Made by a program: the position numbers and the translations under genes | Assembly: GCF_000970285.1 (NCBI RefSeq) | Contig: NZ_CP009516.1 | Coordinates: 2,955,036 to 3,019,035, forward strand | Direction of reading: 5' to 3' | Source of the DNA: Methanosarcina horonobensis HB-1 = JCM 15518 | GTDB taxonomy: Archaea; Halobacteriota; Methanosarcinia; Methanosarcinales; Methanosarcinaceae | Length of the DNA stretch: 64,000 nucleotides | In this document: one piece after another, positions 1-8,008 of the stretch | How the letters are laid out: the number at the start of each line of letters is the position of its first letter | How positions within the stretch are numbered: position 1 is the first letter of the stretch | The notes under the pieces: model-generated | Databases searched by the model: none | What the model was told of the DNA's origin: nothing | What the model saw: the letters and a program-made list of their open reading frames with translations, nothing else

Positions 1-1
1 T

Positions 2-1507
2 GGTTCTTCAGCTGCTACCGCCATGGACGATAGCAATCAGTCCGACTCTATTACAATTATGATTTCTGGCACGATGAATCCGGAAGACGCCAGCCCGATA
101 GAATCCAGTACGGAAATGTGCCTTTATGAAATGGTATACGAACCGCTGGTTAAATACGGAAATGGTGGCGTGATTGAACCGGGGCTTGCTGAGAGATGGG
201 AAATCAACGATAATGGAACACAGTATACTTTCTATTTACGTGAAGATGTCAAATTTTCAGATGGTACCATCTTTAACGCGGACAGCGTGGTAAGCAGTGC
301 AAAGCACTGGGAACCCACGAAATTTTCCACGCCGCTTACAAATGTTGAGAAATTAGACGATTACACGGTCAGGATGACATTTAAGGAAAACTGCTACCCT
401 GTATTAATCGAACTGACCTATCCCCGGCCTTTCCGCATTGCGTCTGAGAATTCATTTGATACAAACGGCAACTTTGTAAAAATGATTGGCACGGGTGAGT
501 GGATGGTGAAGAGCTATATCCCCGAGGAAGAGGTGGTCATGGCGCCTAACCCGTATTACTACGGAACAAAACCGAGTATTAAAAAGATAACCATCAGAAA
601 AGTTACTGACGGCGGATCAAGAATTATGGCGCTTCAGAGCGGAGAAGCTGACCTTTCTCTTGCAGATCTTCCCTCCGAAGGCAAATCGATTATCGAGTCA
701 TCAAAAGATCTTGCCGTTAAAAACGCTGAAGGTACAATGGGATTTTTCCTAATGCTAAATCAAGAAAATAAAATACTGCAGGATAAAAATGTTCGTCTTG
801 CGTTAAATTATGCAATAGACAAAGACAGCATCGTGGATTATATACTCGGAGGCGACGGAGTTGTCGCGAAAGGTATTTTGCCCGACACGGTACCGTACGT
901 TACTGACGAAAACAGCGAAGGCTACTCTTATAACCCGGAAAAAGCTAAAGAACTGCTGGCTGAATCGGGATATACGGACACTGATGGAGATGGGATCGTT
1001 GATAAGAACGGCGTGCCGCTGTCCCTTAAGCTTGTTTTTCAGTCTGAGGAATATTCAAGCTGGAAACCTATGTGCGAATACTTGCAGGCGGCTGGCAAAG
1101 AGGTCGGAATTGATATTCGGCTTGAGCAACGGGACACTTCGGCCTACTATGACGCGATCTGGAAAAACCGTAATTTTGACATGATTATTTACCGCACATA
1201 TGAGGACTCATGGAATCCTCACGGATTTTTGCGCTCCATGTTTTATCAGGCCGAGGGCGGCATGTCCGTGTGCTGGTATGACCCGCAGTTAAATAAATAT
1301 CTTGACGAGGTCATTAAGACACAGGACGAGTCAACGCGTCAGGCAAAGTATGACCAGATATTCAGACTGATCAATGACGGGGCGCTTATTGTTCCTCTGT
1401 GCAATCCCGATAAACAATATGCATATAATACCCGCTTGCAAAACGTGACAGTTGCACCGACGACCTATGAAGGCATAGAGTGGCAGACAATCACTATAGC
1501 AAAGTAA
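2..1507 (+). CDS. Nickel/peptide-type ABC transporter solute-binding lipoprotein (5' end outside window)
   Basis: An SBP_bac_5 family extracellular binding protein, the family of NikA, OppA and DppA, which captures nickel chelates or oligopeptides for an ABC importer. The open frame runs into the window edge: the first visible codons read GSSAATAMDDSN, a Ser/Ala-rich stretch typical of the segment just after a lipoprotein cysteine, and the codon split by the edge ends in t, which would fit TGT. The first internal ATG is at position 23. The body shows the family pattern: 'PLVKYGNGGVIEPGLAERWE' near the N-terminus, 'VKFSDGTIFNADSV', and 'NVRLALNYAIDKDSIV' in the middle. A methyltransferase gene starts 11 bases after the stop, so the two are probably co-transcribed. 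NikA-like specificity is an inference; peptide binding is equally compatible with the sequence. Confidence 0.85.
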   Translation, partial: GSSAATAMDDSNQSDSITIMISGTMNPEDASPIESSTEMCLYEMVYEPLVKYGNGGVIEPGLAERWEINDNGTQYTFYLREDVKFSDGTIFNADSVVSSAKHWEPTKFSTPLTNVEKLDDYTVRMTFKENCYPVLIELTYPRPFRIASENSFDTNGNFVKMIGTGEWMVKSYIPEEEVVMAPNPYYYGTKPSIKKITIRKVTDGGSRIMALQSGEADLSLADLPSEGKSIIESSKDLAVKNAEGTMGFFLMLNQENKILQDKNVRLALNYAIDKDSIVDYILGGDGVVAKGILPDTVPYVTDENSEGYSYNPEKAKELLAESGYTDTDGDGIVDKNGVPLSLKLVFQSEEYSSWKPMCEYLQAAGKEVGIDIRLEQRDTSAYYDAIWKNRNFDMIIYRTYEDSWNPHGFLRSMFYQAEGGMSVCWYDPQLNKYLDEVIKTQDESTRQAKYDQIFRLINDGALIVPLCNPDKQYAYNTRLQNVTVAPTTYEGIEWQTITIAK

Positions 1508-1518
1508 AAGGTCTAAGC

Positions 1519-2277
1519 ATGTCGGAAACTGTGTTTGAACAGATTGAAACAGCCTGGTCTGCCGATGCCGGAAGTTATGACCAGGTAATTCAAAAACAGC
1601 TAAGTAATAAAAAAGACGTAAAACATTGGCAGGACGAACTTTGTCTGGTGCTTGGTGAGGAACCATTGAATGTACTTGATGTCGGGTGCGGACCCGGATT
1701 TTTTACAATTATGCTTGCCAGGCTAAAACATAATGTGACATCTGTTGACGGTGCTGAGGGAATGGTAGAGCGCGTCAGAATCAATATCAAAAAAGAGGCA
1801 TTAAATGCAAAAGTGTATAAAGGTGACGCAGTGCTTCTGGATAAAGAGAAGGAAAACAGCTTTGATGCCATAGTGTCACGTGATGTTGTTTGGACTCTCT
1901 ATGACCCGGAGAAAGCTTTCATGAGGTGGAAAAATCTGCTGAAACCAGGTGGTAAAATCGTCATTTATGATGGAAATTACAGGCGGGATCAGTCGTCTTT
2001 GCGTTACTATGTATTGAAACTTACCTCAGACCTGATTAATCTCTTCACAGAGGGGAAATATCGGAAAAAGCAGCAGCACAGTTCCGCAGGCATCGGATTC
2101 GAGCAACTGCCGATGATCCGGCATAGGCGACCTCAATATGATCGAGAACTGTTGCTAAAGGCAGGTTTTTCAAAAGTTGAGGTGACAAAGGATCGTTTCC
2201 GCAACAGTCCTTTGCGTCTTGAATTCTGGAGATATGGGTATCAGGGGGAAAAGTTCCGTGTAATTGCCTACAAGTAG
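1519..2277 (+). CDS. Class I SAM-dependent methyltransferase
   Basis: About 252 residues with a Rossmann-fold methyltransferase core. Motif I is VLDVGCGPGFFTIMLA, followed by the acidic residue in SVDGAEGM and the post-motif DAIVSRDVVWTLYDP, then 'LLKPGGKIVIYDG'. An in-frame ATG at 1480 lies inside the preceding gene; the ATG at 1519, just downstream of that gene's stop, is the likelier start. Tight coupling to a nickel/peptide-type binding protein suggests a role in making or modifying a transported chelator or ligand, but that is context only. The substrate cannot be read from the sequence. Confidence 0.8.
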   Translation: MSETVFEQIETAWSADAGSYDQVIQKQLSNKKDVKHWQDELCLVLGEEPLNVLDVGCGPGFFTIMLARLKHNVTSVDGAEGMVERVRINIKKEALNAKVYKGDAVLLDKEKENSFDAIVSRDVVWTLYDPEKAFMRWKNLLKPGGKIVIYDGNYRRDQSSLRYYVLKLTSDLINLFTEGKYRKKQQHSSAGIGFEQLPMIRHRRPQYDRELLLKAGFSKVEVTKDRFRNSPLRLEFWRYGYQGEKFRVIAYK

Positions 2278-2380
2278 ATGAACCGATAATACGACTTACG
2301 CGGTGAATCGTTTTTCTGAAAATCTGGGATAAGTTCGCCTATGAAGTAGTTCACCATAGACTATGATTTTGAAAAATTAA

Positions 2381-2416
2381 AGGTTCCGGAGGGTGCCGGG
2401 CTCACCCTCCCGAAGA
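2381..2416 (+). other. Strong GC-rich hairpin downstream of methyltransferase
   Basis: The inverted arms GGAGGGTG and CACCCTCC are separated by a short CCGGGCT loop. The hairpin lies about 110 bases after the methyltransferase stop, between it and the decayed methyltransferase relic. It is not followed by a clear T-run, so it may be a transcript-end structure or part of a lost element. Confidence 0.45.
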
Positions 2417-2439
2417 GGCTAAACACCTGGATCAGTGAA

Positions 2440-2690
2440 CCAGGGAGTTCTTCGCCGCCAATCCGGTTTCGACTGTGTTGCACTTGGGCTGTGGGCTGGA
2501 CAGCTTCGTGTTACGGATAGATCCTCCGACTACAGTCCGCGCTGGTACGATGTCGGCAGGCCTGATGTGATCAAGCTGTGAAGGTGCCTGTACTCAGAGC
2601 ATCATAACTACACGATGATCGGCTCTTTGGTCACCTACTTGCAATGGTTAGACTATATACCGGCAGACAGGCCTGTGCTCGTGGGTCGCC
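2440..2690 (+). pseudogene. Relic of a leucine-carboxyl-methyltransferase (PPM/TcmP-like) family gene
   Basis: Conceptual translation across frames gives 'PVSTVLHLGCGLDSFVLRID', then after a +1 shift 'RWYDVGRPDVIKL', a stop (TGA where CGA is expected), then 'EHHNYTMIGSLVTYLQWLD'. This is the recognisable order of the leucine carboxyl methyltransferase family: glycine-rich SAM motif, the WYDVD-PDVI strand, and the 'GSSVTDLQWLD' region. Only the central SAM-binding part remains; both ends are missing. The 3' end is fused without a gap to a piece of a different, membrane methyltransferase. Confidence 0.6.
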
Positions 2691-2947
2691 GAGATATTGT
2701 TATTATCATCCTTATTATTCCCTCATTTGACCACCGTTTCGGGTGGTCGGATGTTCCCTTTTATTATTATTGTGGGGACATTCTTGTAGCTCTGGGATTT
2801 TTCCTCATTTTTCTGGTGTTCAGAGAAAACCCCTTTGCCGCTGTGACCATTCAAGTATTTGCAGACCAGAAAGTAATAACCACAGGGCCTTATAGTAAAG
2901 AATACCGTCAAAAAGTTTGTTACAAACTGGTTCCGTTATTGTGGTAA
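2691..2947 (+). pseudogene. Relic of an isoprenylcysteine-carboxyl-methyltransferase-like membrane protein
   Basis: This part of an open frame beginning near 2615 encodes 'FLIFLVFRENPFAAVTIQVF' and then 'ADQKVITTGPYS', the conserved cytosolic segment of ICMT/phospholipid methyltransferase-like proteins between two membrane helices. It is preceded by hydrophobic residues (a VIIILIIP stretch). The usual continuation after TGPY (histidine-proline, SAM binding) is absent: after 'TGPYSKEYRQK' the frame runs into unrelated sequence and stops. The upstream end joins the leucine-carboxyl-methyltransferase relic in the same frame, so this is a deletion or recombination junction between two decayed genes. 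Confidence 0.55.
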
Positions 2948-3094
2948 GAACAGATTATTCTCGTTTAAAGCAAAACATGTGAAATCAAGGCTAATTTCTC
3001 CATTTGTCATGCTTGATTAAATAACATAAAAAGGATAATATAAAATCTGGATATAAAATCCAAATACTTCCTATTTTTCAAAGGTGTATTTAAC

Positions 3095-5863
3095 ATGAAC
3101 GTTTATGTGATGCACTTTAATGAAGTCGATAGAACGAATTTGCCTGAAGTTGGGGGAAAAGGCGCTAATCTGGGAGAAATGAGCAGGGCGGGCTTTCCTA
3201 TCCCTCCGGGGTTTTGCATTACAACATCAGGCTACCGTGACTTTATTGCAGAAAGCCATGAGATGGGCGAATTGCTGGATTTGCTTGACCGGTTAAAACC
3301 CGGTCAACCGGATGAAATTAGCAGGCTGGGAAAGCGGATCAGGGATCACTTACTAGCTGTTCCAATACCCCGGAAAATTAAATCGTCCATTATTGATGCA
3401 TGGAAAATGGTGGGAGAAGAACATTCATATGCCGTTCGGTCAAGCGCCACAGCCGAAGATTTGCCGACTGCCTCTTTTGCCGGCCAGCAGGAGACTTATT
3501 TGAACGTAAAAGGAGCAGACCAGTTGCTGCAGGCTGTGCAGAAATGCTGGAGTTCCTTATTCACCGACAGGGCAATTATTTACCGTATTAAAAACGGATT
3601 TGATCACCGTTCTGTGTATTTGTCCGTAGTGGTGCAGCAAATGGTGTTTCCGGAAGTCTCAGGGCTTATGTTTACTGCTGATCCTGTCACAGGACATAGA
3701 AATATCATTTCCATTGATGCCAGTTTTGGGCTGGGCGAGGCATTGGTTTCGGGAATTGTTTCCGCAGACTCCTATAAGGTCCGCAGGGGTCAGATTATTA
3801 AAAAGCAAATTGCGGAAAAGAAGAAAGCTGTTTATCCGACTGCAGAAGGGGGAACCGAGATTCGGGAACTTGCTCCTGAACTGCAGAACAAACAGGCCCT
3901 CTCTGACGACAAAATTTTAGAGCTGGCCCAAATAGGTCAAAGAATAGAAGATCATTACTGCTCGAAGCTGGGTGTTGAACAGCTTTCGGAAAATGGCATT
4001 GAGAGGTGTCCTGAGCAGGATATTGAACGGAGTCCTGAACAGGATATTGAATGGTGTCCTGAACAGGATATTGAATGGTGTCTGGTAGGTGACAGGTTCT
4101 ATATTTTACAAAGCCGTCCTATTACCTCGCTTTATCCAGTTCCTGAAGTGTACGATAACAAATTTCATGTTTTTTTATCTATTGCGCACATGCAAATGAT
4201 GACGGATGCCATGAGACCTATGGGGGTTTCTATCTTCCAGGGTATGCTTCCTTATGGGAAGGACCCCGGGCTTTCTCCCAATTCAGTGATGGTGGAAGCG
4301 GGAGGAAGGCTTTTTTTTGACGTTACCCCTTTTTTGCATAATAAACTTCTTCGTCGATTTTTTATCTGGAGAACCAGGATTCTTGATGAATTAATGGGAG
4401 ATGCTCTGGAAAAAATACTGACAAGTGAGACCTTTCAACAGGAAATTGAAGCAAACCAGGGCACCATGAAGCAGGTGTTTGAATTTTTCAAACCAGTACT
4501 TCCACTCTATTTAAAGGGTATTCCCGTTATTATTAACAATTTATTCTTCCTGGACCCTTCAGGAATTATTGAGCGAGCTACAACTCCTGTAGAACCGGTT
4601 ATTTATAAGCATGAGCACTACATTATGCAGGCATCAGGGACAGAACGGATTATAAGAGTCCGTGAGAGTATGGGGAAATTATTAGATGAAATAATTACCA
4701 GCATGATGTACGTACCCTTGCCATTCATTGTCCTGCCCATGGCAAGCAGCCTGACCAGACGATGGTTGGGTGAGGACCTTGATATTGACATGCTGAGTAA
4801 ATCCCCGCCTGGAAACGTGACCGGTGAGATGGGGTTAATGATTGGAGATCTGGCTGAAACAGCAAGAAAATATCCTGAAGTGGTAGATTATCTGGAAAAA
4901 GCAAAAGACAACACTTTTTATCAGGGGTTCAGTGAAGTAAAAGGTGGAGATGTATTCAGGGCTGAGCTGGACAGGTTCATGGAGCTATACGGTATGCGCT
5001 GTCCTGGAGAAATCGATATATCAAACACCCGGTGGCGGGAAGCCCCTACCATGCTTGTTCCATCCATCATAAACCACATGAAAAGCAATTCTCCGGGGGA
5101 ACATCGAAATCATTTCAGAGAGGGCAGGAAGGAAGCTCAGGAAGCTGTACAGAAACTTCTTGAGCATATTAGCAATGTCCCTGCCGGAAGCCTCAAAGCA
5201 AGAATTATGTCCAGACTTCTTTCAATTTATCGAAATTCTATAGGTTTACGCGAATTTCCCAAGTATATCATTATTCGATTTTTCGGCATCTATAGGCAGG
5301 CTATCCTTGCAGAGGCACGGGTTTTACACCAGAGAGGAATTCTGGAAAGAGAAGAAGATGTGTTCTACCTGTATCTCGATGAATTGATCTCGTTGTTAGA
5401 AAACCGTTTTAGTGAAGATTCAAGGCATCTTATAGACTCCCGTAAAAGAGCCTACGAACTGTATAAAAAGATGACTCCTCCCAGGGTTATGACCAGTGAA
5501 GGGGAAGTTATTACGGGTGTGAGGAGCGATGTCGAAGCCCCGAAAGGCGCTTTAATTGGCACTCCTGTCTCCGCCGGCGTTGCGGAAGGGTACGTAAAGG
5601 TTGTCCTCAAACCCGAAGAAGCGAAGCTGAACAAAGGAGACATTTTAGTGGCGCCATTTACCGATCCGGGTTGGACTCCCCTGTTTTATTCCGCTCAAGC
5701 TCTGGTGGTGGAGATTGGCGGTATGATGACACACGGCTCGGTTATTGCGCGGGAGTACGGTATTCCTGCCGTTGTCGGCATAGAAAACGTAACCAAAATA
5801 TTAAAAGACGGCCAGTATGTCCGTGTTGACGGTACAAGGGGCTTTGTACAGGTTCTGGAGTGA
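3095..5863 (+). CDS. PEP-synthase / rifampin-phosphotransferase-like dikinase
   Basis: A 922-residue protein with the two-module layout of phosphoenolpyruvate synthase and rifampin phosphotransferases. The N-terminal PEP/pyruvate-binding ATP-grasp domain begins VGGKGANLGEMSRAGFPIPP and ends ILQSRPIT near residue 350. A long helical middle follows, and then the C-terminal mobile domain, whose phosphohistidine is in GGMMTHGSVIAREYGIPAVV (His880). Members transfer phosphate from ATP through that histidine to pyruvate or to a small molecule such as rifampicin. The roughly 450-residue middle and the absence of a C-terminal PEP-binding barrel favour the Rph-like type over true PpsA. An in-frame 24-bp tandem repeat (3998-4093) multiplies the 'PEQDIEWC' strand. 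The gene stands alone, with about 150 bases of AT-rich leader. Confidence 0.8.
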   Translation: MNVYVMHFNEVDRTNLPEVGGKGANLGEMSRAGFPIPPGFCITTSGYRDFIAESHEMGELLDLLDRLKPGQPDEISRLGKRIRDHLLAVPIPRKIKSSIIDAWKMVGEEHSYAVRSSATAEDLPTASFAGQQETYLNVKGADQLLQAVQKCWSSLFTDRAIIYRIKNGFDHRSVYLSVVVQQMVFPEVSGLMFTADPVTGHRNIISIDASFGLGEALVSGIVSADSYKVRRGQIIKKQIAEKKKAVYPTAEGGTEIRELAPELQNKQALSDDKILELAQIGQRIEDHYCSKLGVEQLSENGIERCPEQDIERSPEQDIEWCPEQDIEWCLVGDRFYILQSRPITSLYPVPEVYDNKFHVFLSIAHMQMMTDAMRPMGVSIFQGMLPYGKDPGLSPNSVMVEAGGRLFFDVTPFLHNKLLRRFFIWRTRILDELMGDALEKILTSETFQQEIEANQGTMKQVFEFFKPVLPLYLKGIPVIINNLFFLDPSGIIERATTPVEPVIYKHEHYIMQASGTERIIRVRESMGKLLDEIITSMMYVPLPFIVLPMASSLTRRWLGEDLDIDMLSKSPPGNVTGEMGLMIGDLAETARKYPEVVDYLEKAKDNTFYQGFSEVKGGDVFRAELDRFMELYGMRCPGEIDISNTRWREAPTMLVPSIINHMKSNSPGEHRNHFREGRKEAQEAVQKLLEHISNVPAGSLKARIMSRLLSIYRNSIGLREFPKYIIIRFFGIYRQAILAEARVLHQRGILEREEDVFYLYLDELISLLENRFSEDSRHLIDSRKRAYELYKKMTPPRVMTSEGEVITGVRSDVEAPKGALIGTPVSAGVAEGYVKVVLKPEEAKLNKGDILVAPFTDPGWTPLFYSAQALVVEIGGMMTHGSVIAREYGIPAVVGIENVTKILKDGQYVRVDGTRGFVQVLE
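3998..4093 (+). repeat. 24-bp in-frame tandem repeat inside the dikinase gene
   Basis: Three 24-bp units start at 3998, 4022 and 4046, with a partial fourth at 4070. They encode IERCPEQD, IERSPEQD, IEWCPEQD and then IEWC. In this family the strand before the 'ILQSRPIT' end of the ATP-grasp domain normally reads like PxDIEW once; here it is iterated. Units 2 and 3 differ at only a few bases. Confidence 0.85.
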
Positions 5864-6012
5864 GATATTTATTAATTAAAAAAGGGAATCATTTTTAGAT
5901 CCGATCTTCCTTCTAAATAGGAAAAATTGGGTGGCATTTACGGGGCTGCCTGAATAGTTACAATTTTGCAAAGTAATAACTCTATATTTAATTAAAATTT
6001 TATTATCTTTTA

Positions 6013-6249
6013 TTATCTCTGGTTTTTATCTTTAAGTTTATGAAGTAAAGACGATACTCTTTCTTCAGCAGTTTCTGTCTCCTTAGCATCCCTATTAACG
6101 CTTATATTCAAAATATCCCTCTCTTTACTTTCCGGAGGCAATAAAAAAAGAGGGATATTAATTTTTATTGACTCATCATCCCTTAAAAGCAGAACCGCGA
6201 TATTGCCCTCTATTCTATCGATAGTAACTTTGAAGCTTCCCATCTTCAT
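6013..6249 (-). CDS. DUF3006 family small protein
   Basis: A 78-residue protein with the DUF3006 pattern: an N-terminal 'KVTIDRIEGNIAVLLLRDD', a central proline-containing strand 'INIPLFLLPPESKERDIL', and a charged C-terminus. DUF3006 proteins are small beta-rich proteins of unknown function often encoded next to ComEC-like metallo-beta-lactamase proteins, as here. Its start codon overlaps the stop of the upstream MBL gene by four bases, so the two are translationally coupled. Confidence 0.75.
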   Translation of the reverse strand: MKMGSFKVTIDRIEGNIAVLLLRDDESIKINIPLFLLPPESKERDILNISVNRDAKETETAEERVSSLLHKLKDKNQR

Positions 6250-7691
6250 CTCTCCAGTGAAGCGACCAGATTTCCACTTTCATCATAGAGATATGCTGTG
6301 TCTCCATCGTTATTCCAGATTGGGCTGCCTGATCCCCAGTACAGCTCGGTTGCCGTGTTCGTTCCCTCTCCGGTATACAGAGTTACAGTAGCCTGAGAAT
6401 CCAGCGTACAGGAAGGAAAAACATAGGTGTGCTTGCTTCCTTCATCCTCGATTTTCCAGCCAACCAATGAAACAGAAGAAGAGCCTTCGTTTGTGATCTC
6501 CACCCATTCTTCCTGCAGGTTAAGGTCGCTAACATAGACCTCTGGTTCTGCAGAACTTGTTATCTCACTTGCTTCGGACTCAGTCTCTTCTAACTTAACG
6601 TTTTCTGACTCCATTTCTTCAGGTTCGGTTTCTTCAGCTGTTATTGAAGCCGAAGAGCTGTCAGTTCCATTCACAGAAGTTCCGGCTTTGACCACTTCCT
6701 CTCCATACCCGGTCTTTTGAGTAGTTACCGTATAAGCAGATCCGTCTGTTGTAACTACGATCGAGCTGTCAAGATCGGTCCTGTAGACCCTGGAAGCTTT
6801 CTGCAGCCTTTCAAGGACTTCGGCATGGGGGTGTCCGTAGTCGTTACCTGCTCCAACTTCGATTACGCTTACTTCGGGGCTTACGGCTGAAATAAAAGCT
6901 TCTCCGCTGCCGGACCGGCTGGCATGGTGCCCGACTTTGAGAATATCAGAATTCAGGTCATACCCGGTACCCATGAGTTTTTCTTCGGTTCCAAGCCCTG
7001 CATCGCCCATAAGCAGGAACGAAACTTCTCCGTAGCTTACTTTAAGGACAACTGAGTTTTCGTTCAGATCATCGGAGTATTCGGATCCCGGGTTCAAGAC
7101 TTCAATCTCAACAGCAGGGTCAAACTCGATTTCTTCTCCTGTTTTTATTATCTCAAAAGGAATATTTTTTTCATCAATTGTAGTCAGCATATTCTCATAA
7201 GTCTTTGAGGTATGAGGGAAACCGCTGTCAATGAAATGTTCAACCTGAAAGCCGTTCAGTACATCCTCCATGCCACCGATATGATCCGAATGAGGGTGGG
7301 TTGCAATAACGTAATCAATGCCTGAGACGTCCTGTTCGTAAAGGTATGCTGAAACTTCTGAGCCCTGATCCCGTTCCCCTGCATCTACGAGCATAGTTTT
7401 TCCATTATATTTCAGGAGAATTGAATCTCCCTGACCTACATCAAGAAAATGAACTGTCAGGTTTTCGTCAGCCGGATTTTCACCGGCAGCAGGACTATCA
7501 GCCTGAACCTGAGCCTCAGCCAGATCTGTTTCTCCTGTCTGCTGTGCGGCCTGCTCGGGTTCTTCAGCAACCTGATCATCTTTTATTCCTGCATTTATCC
7601 CAGCAATGATTATTACAACAAATATGAAACCGAAAATCCAGCGTAATGAGCTGCTTCCGGAAGTTTTTCCTGCCTTTCCCAATCTGATCAC
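6246..7691 (-). CDS. Membrane-anchored metallo-beta-lactamase protein with C-terminal lamin-tail domain
   Basis: 481 residues. One membrane segment at about 19-35 (WIFGFIFVVIIIAGI) is followed by an acidic linker. A ComEC/Rec2-type metallo-beta-lactamase domain runs from about 78 to 320: 'HFLDVGQGDSILL', the metal motif THPHSDHIGG (His132, His134, Asp136, His137), 'LLMGDAG' and 'LKVGHHASRSGSG'. A Ser/Glu-rich linker precedes a lamin-tail (LTD) domain from about 385, with 'EEWVEITNEGSSSVSLVGW' and 'IWNNDGDTAYLYD'. The channel-forming ComEC membrane domain is absent. The arrangement fits a cell-surface hydrolase, possibly acting on nucleic acid or a phosphoester; the substrate is unknown. It is coupled to the DUF3006 gene. 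Confidence 0.8.
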   Translation of the reverse strand: MIRLGKAGKTSGSSSLRWIFGFIFVVIIIAGINAGIKDDQVAEEPEQAAQQTGETDLAEAQVQADSPAAGENPADENLTVHFLDVGQGDSILLKYNGKTMLVDAGERDQGSEVSAYLYEQDVSGIDYVIATHPHSDHIGGMEDVLNGFQVEHFIDSGFPHTSKTYENMLTTIDEKNIPFEIIKTGEEIEFDPAVEIEVLNPGSEYSDDLNENSVVLKVSYGEVSFLLMGDAGLGTEEKLMGTGYDLNSDILKVGHHASRSGSGEAFISAVSPEVSVIEVGAGNDYGHPHAEVLERLQKASRVYRTDLDSSIVVTTDGSAYTVTTQKTGYGEEVVKAGTSVNGTDSSSASITAEETEPEEMESENVKLEETESEASEITSSAEPEVYVSDLNLQEEWVEITNEGSSSVSLVGWKIEDEGSKHTYVFPSCTLDSQATVTLYTGEGTNTATELYWGSGSPIWNNDGDTAYLYDESGNLVASLER

Positions 7692-8005
7692 ATCTTATTC
7701 TTAGGTAAACAATATAAATGGGTTTTATATTAAACTGCCTTTTCATGTTCCCTGAAAGCTTTAATGTGAGGTAATCGCCAGAAGAATGCAATAATCTACA
7801 ATAATTCGTCTCAGAAAATTCTATCGCGGGAAAGTCTGCAGGATAAATATAAGCAATATCGAGCACAAATACGCATATGAATGATTTATCTTCTTTTCCG
7901 GAAGCGATATTTATTTTTGATGTGATTACTTTTTAACCAGAAAATTACTTTTTAACTCATGAAAAATGATGGAAAGCTGTCTAAAAGAATATTGGGGGAG
8001 ATTTA
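7692..8005. other. Intergenic region between divergent genes
   Basis: This AT-rich spacer separates the leftward MBL gene from the rightward amine oxidase gene and must hold both promoters. An A/T-rich stretch lies near 7905-7950 upstream of the oxidase. No gene or clear repeat is seen. Confidence 0.5.
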
Positions 8006-8008
8006 ATT
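7994..8008 (+). promoter_or_regulatory. Ribosome-binding site that points to an ATT start codon
   Basis: GGGGGAG (7994-8000) is complementary to the 3' end of 16S rRNA and sits at normal distance from ATT at 8006. No ATG, GTG or TTG is in frame at a suitable spacing. The next in-frame GTG (8036) lacks a Shine-Dalgarno sequence and would truncate the FAD fold. Confidence 0.5.
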
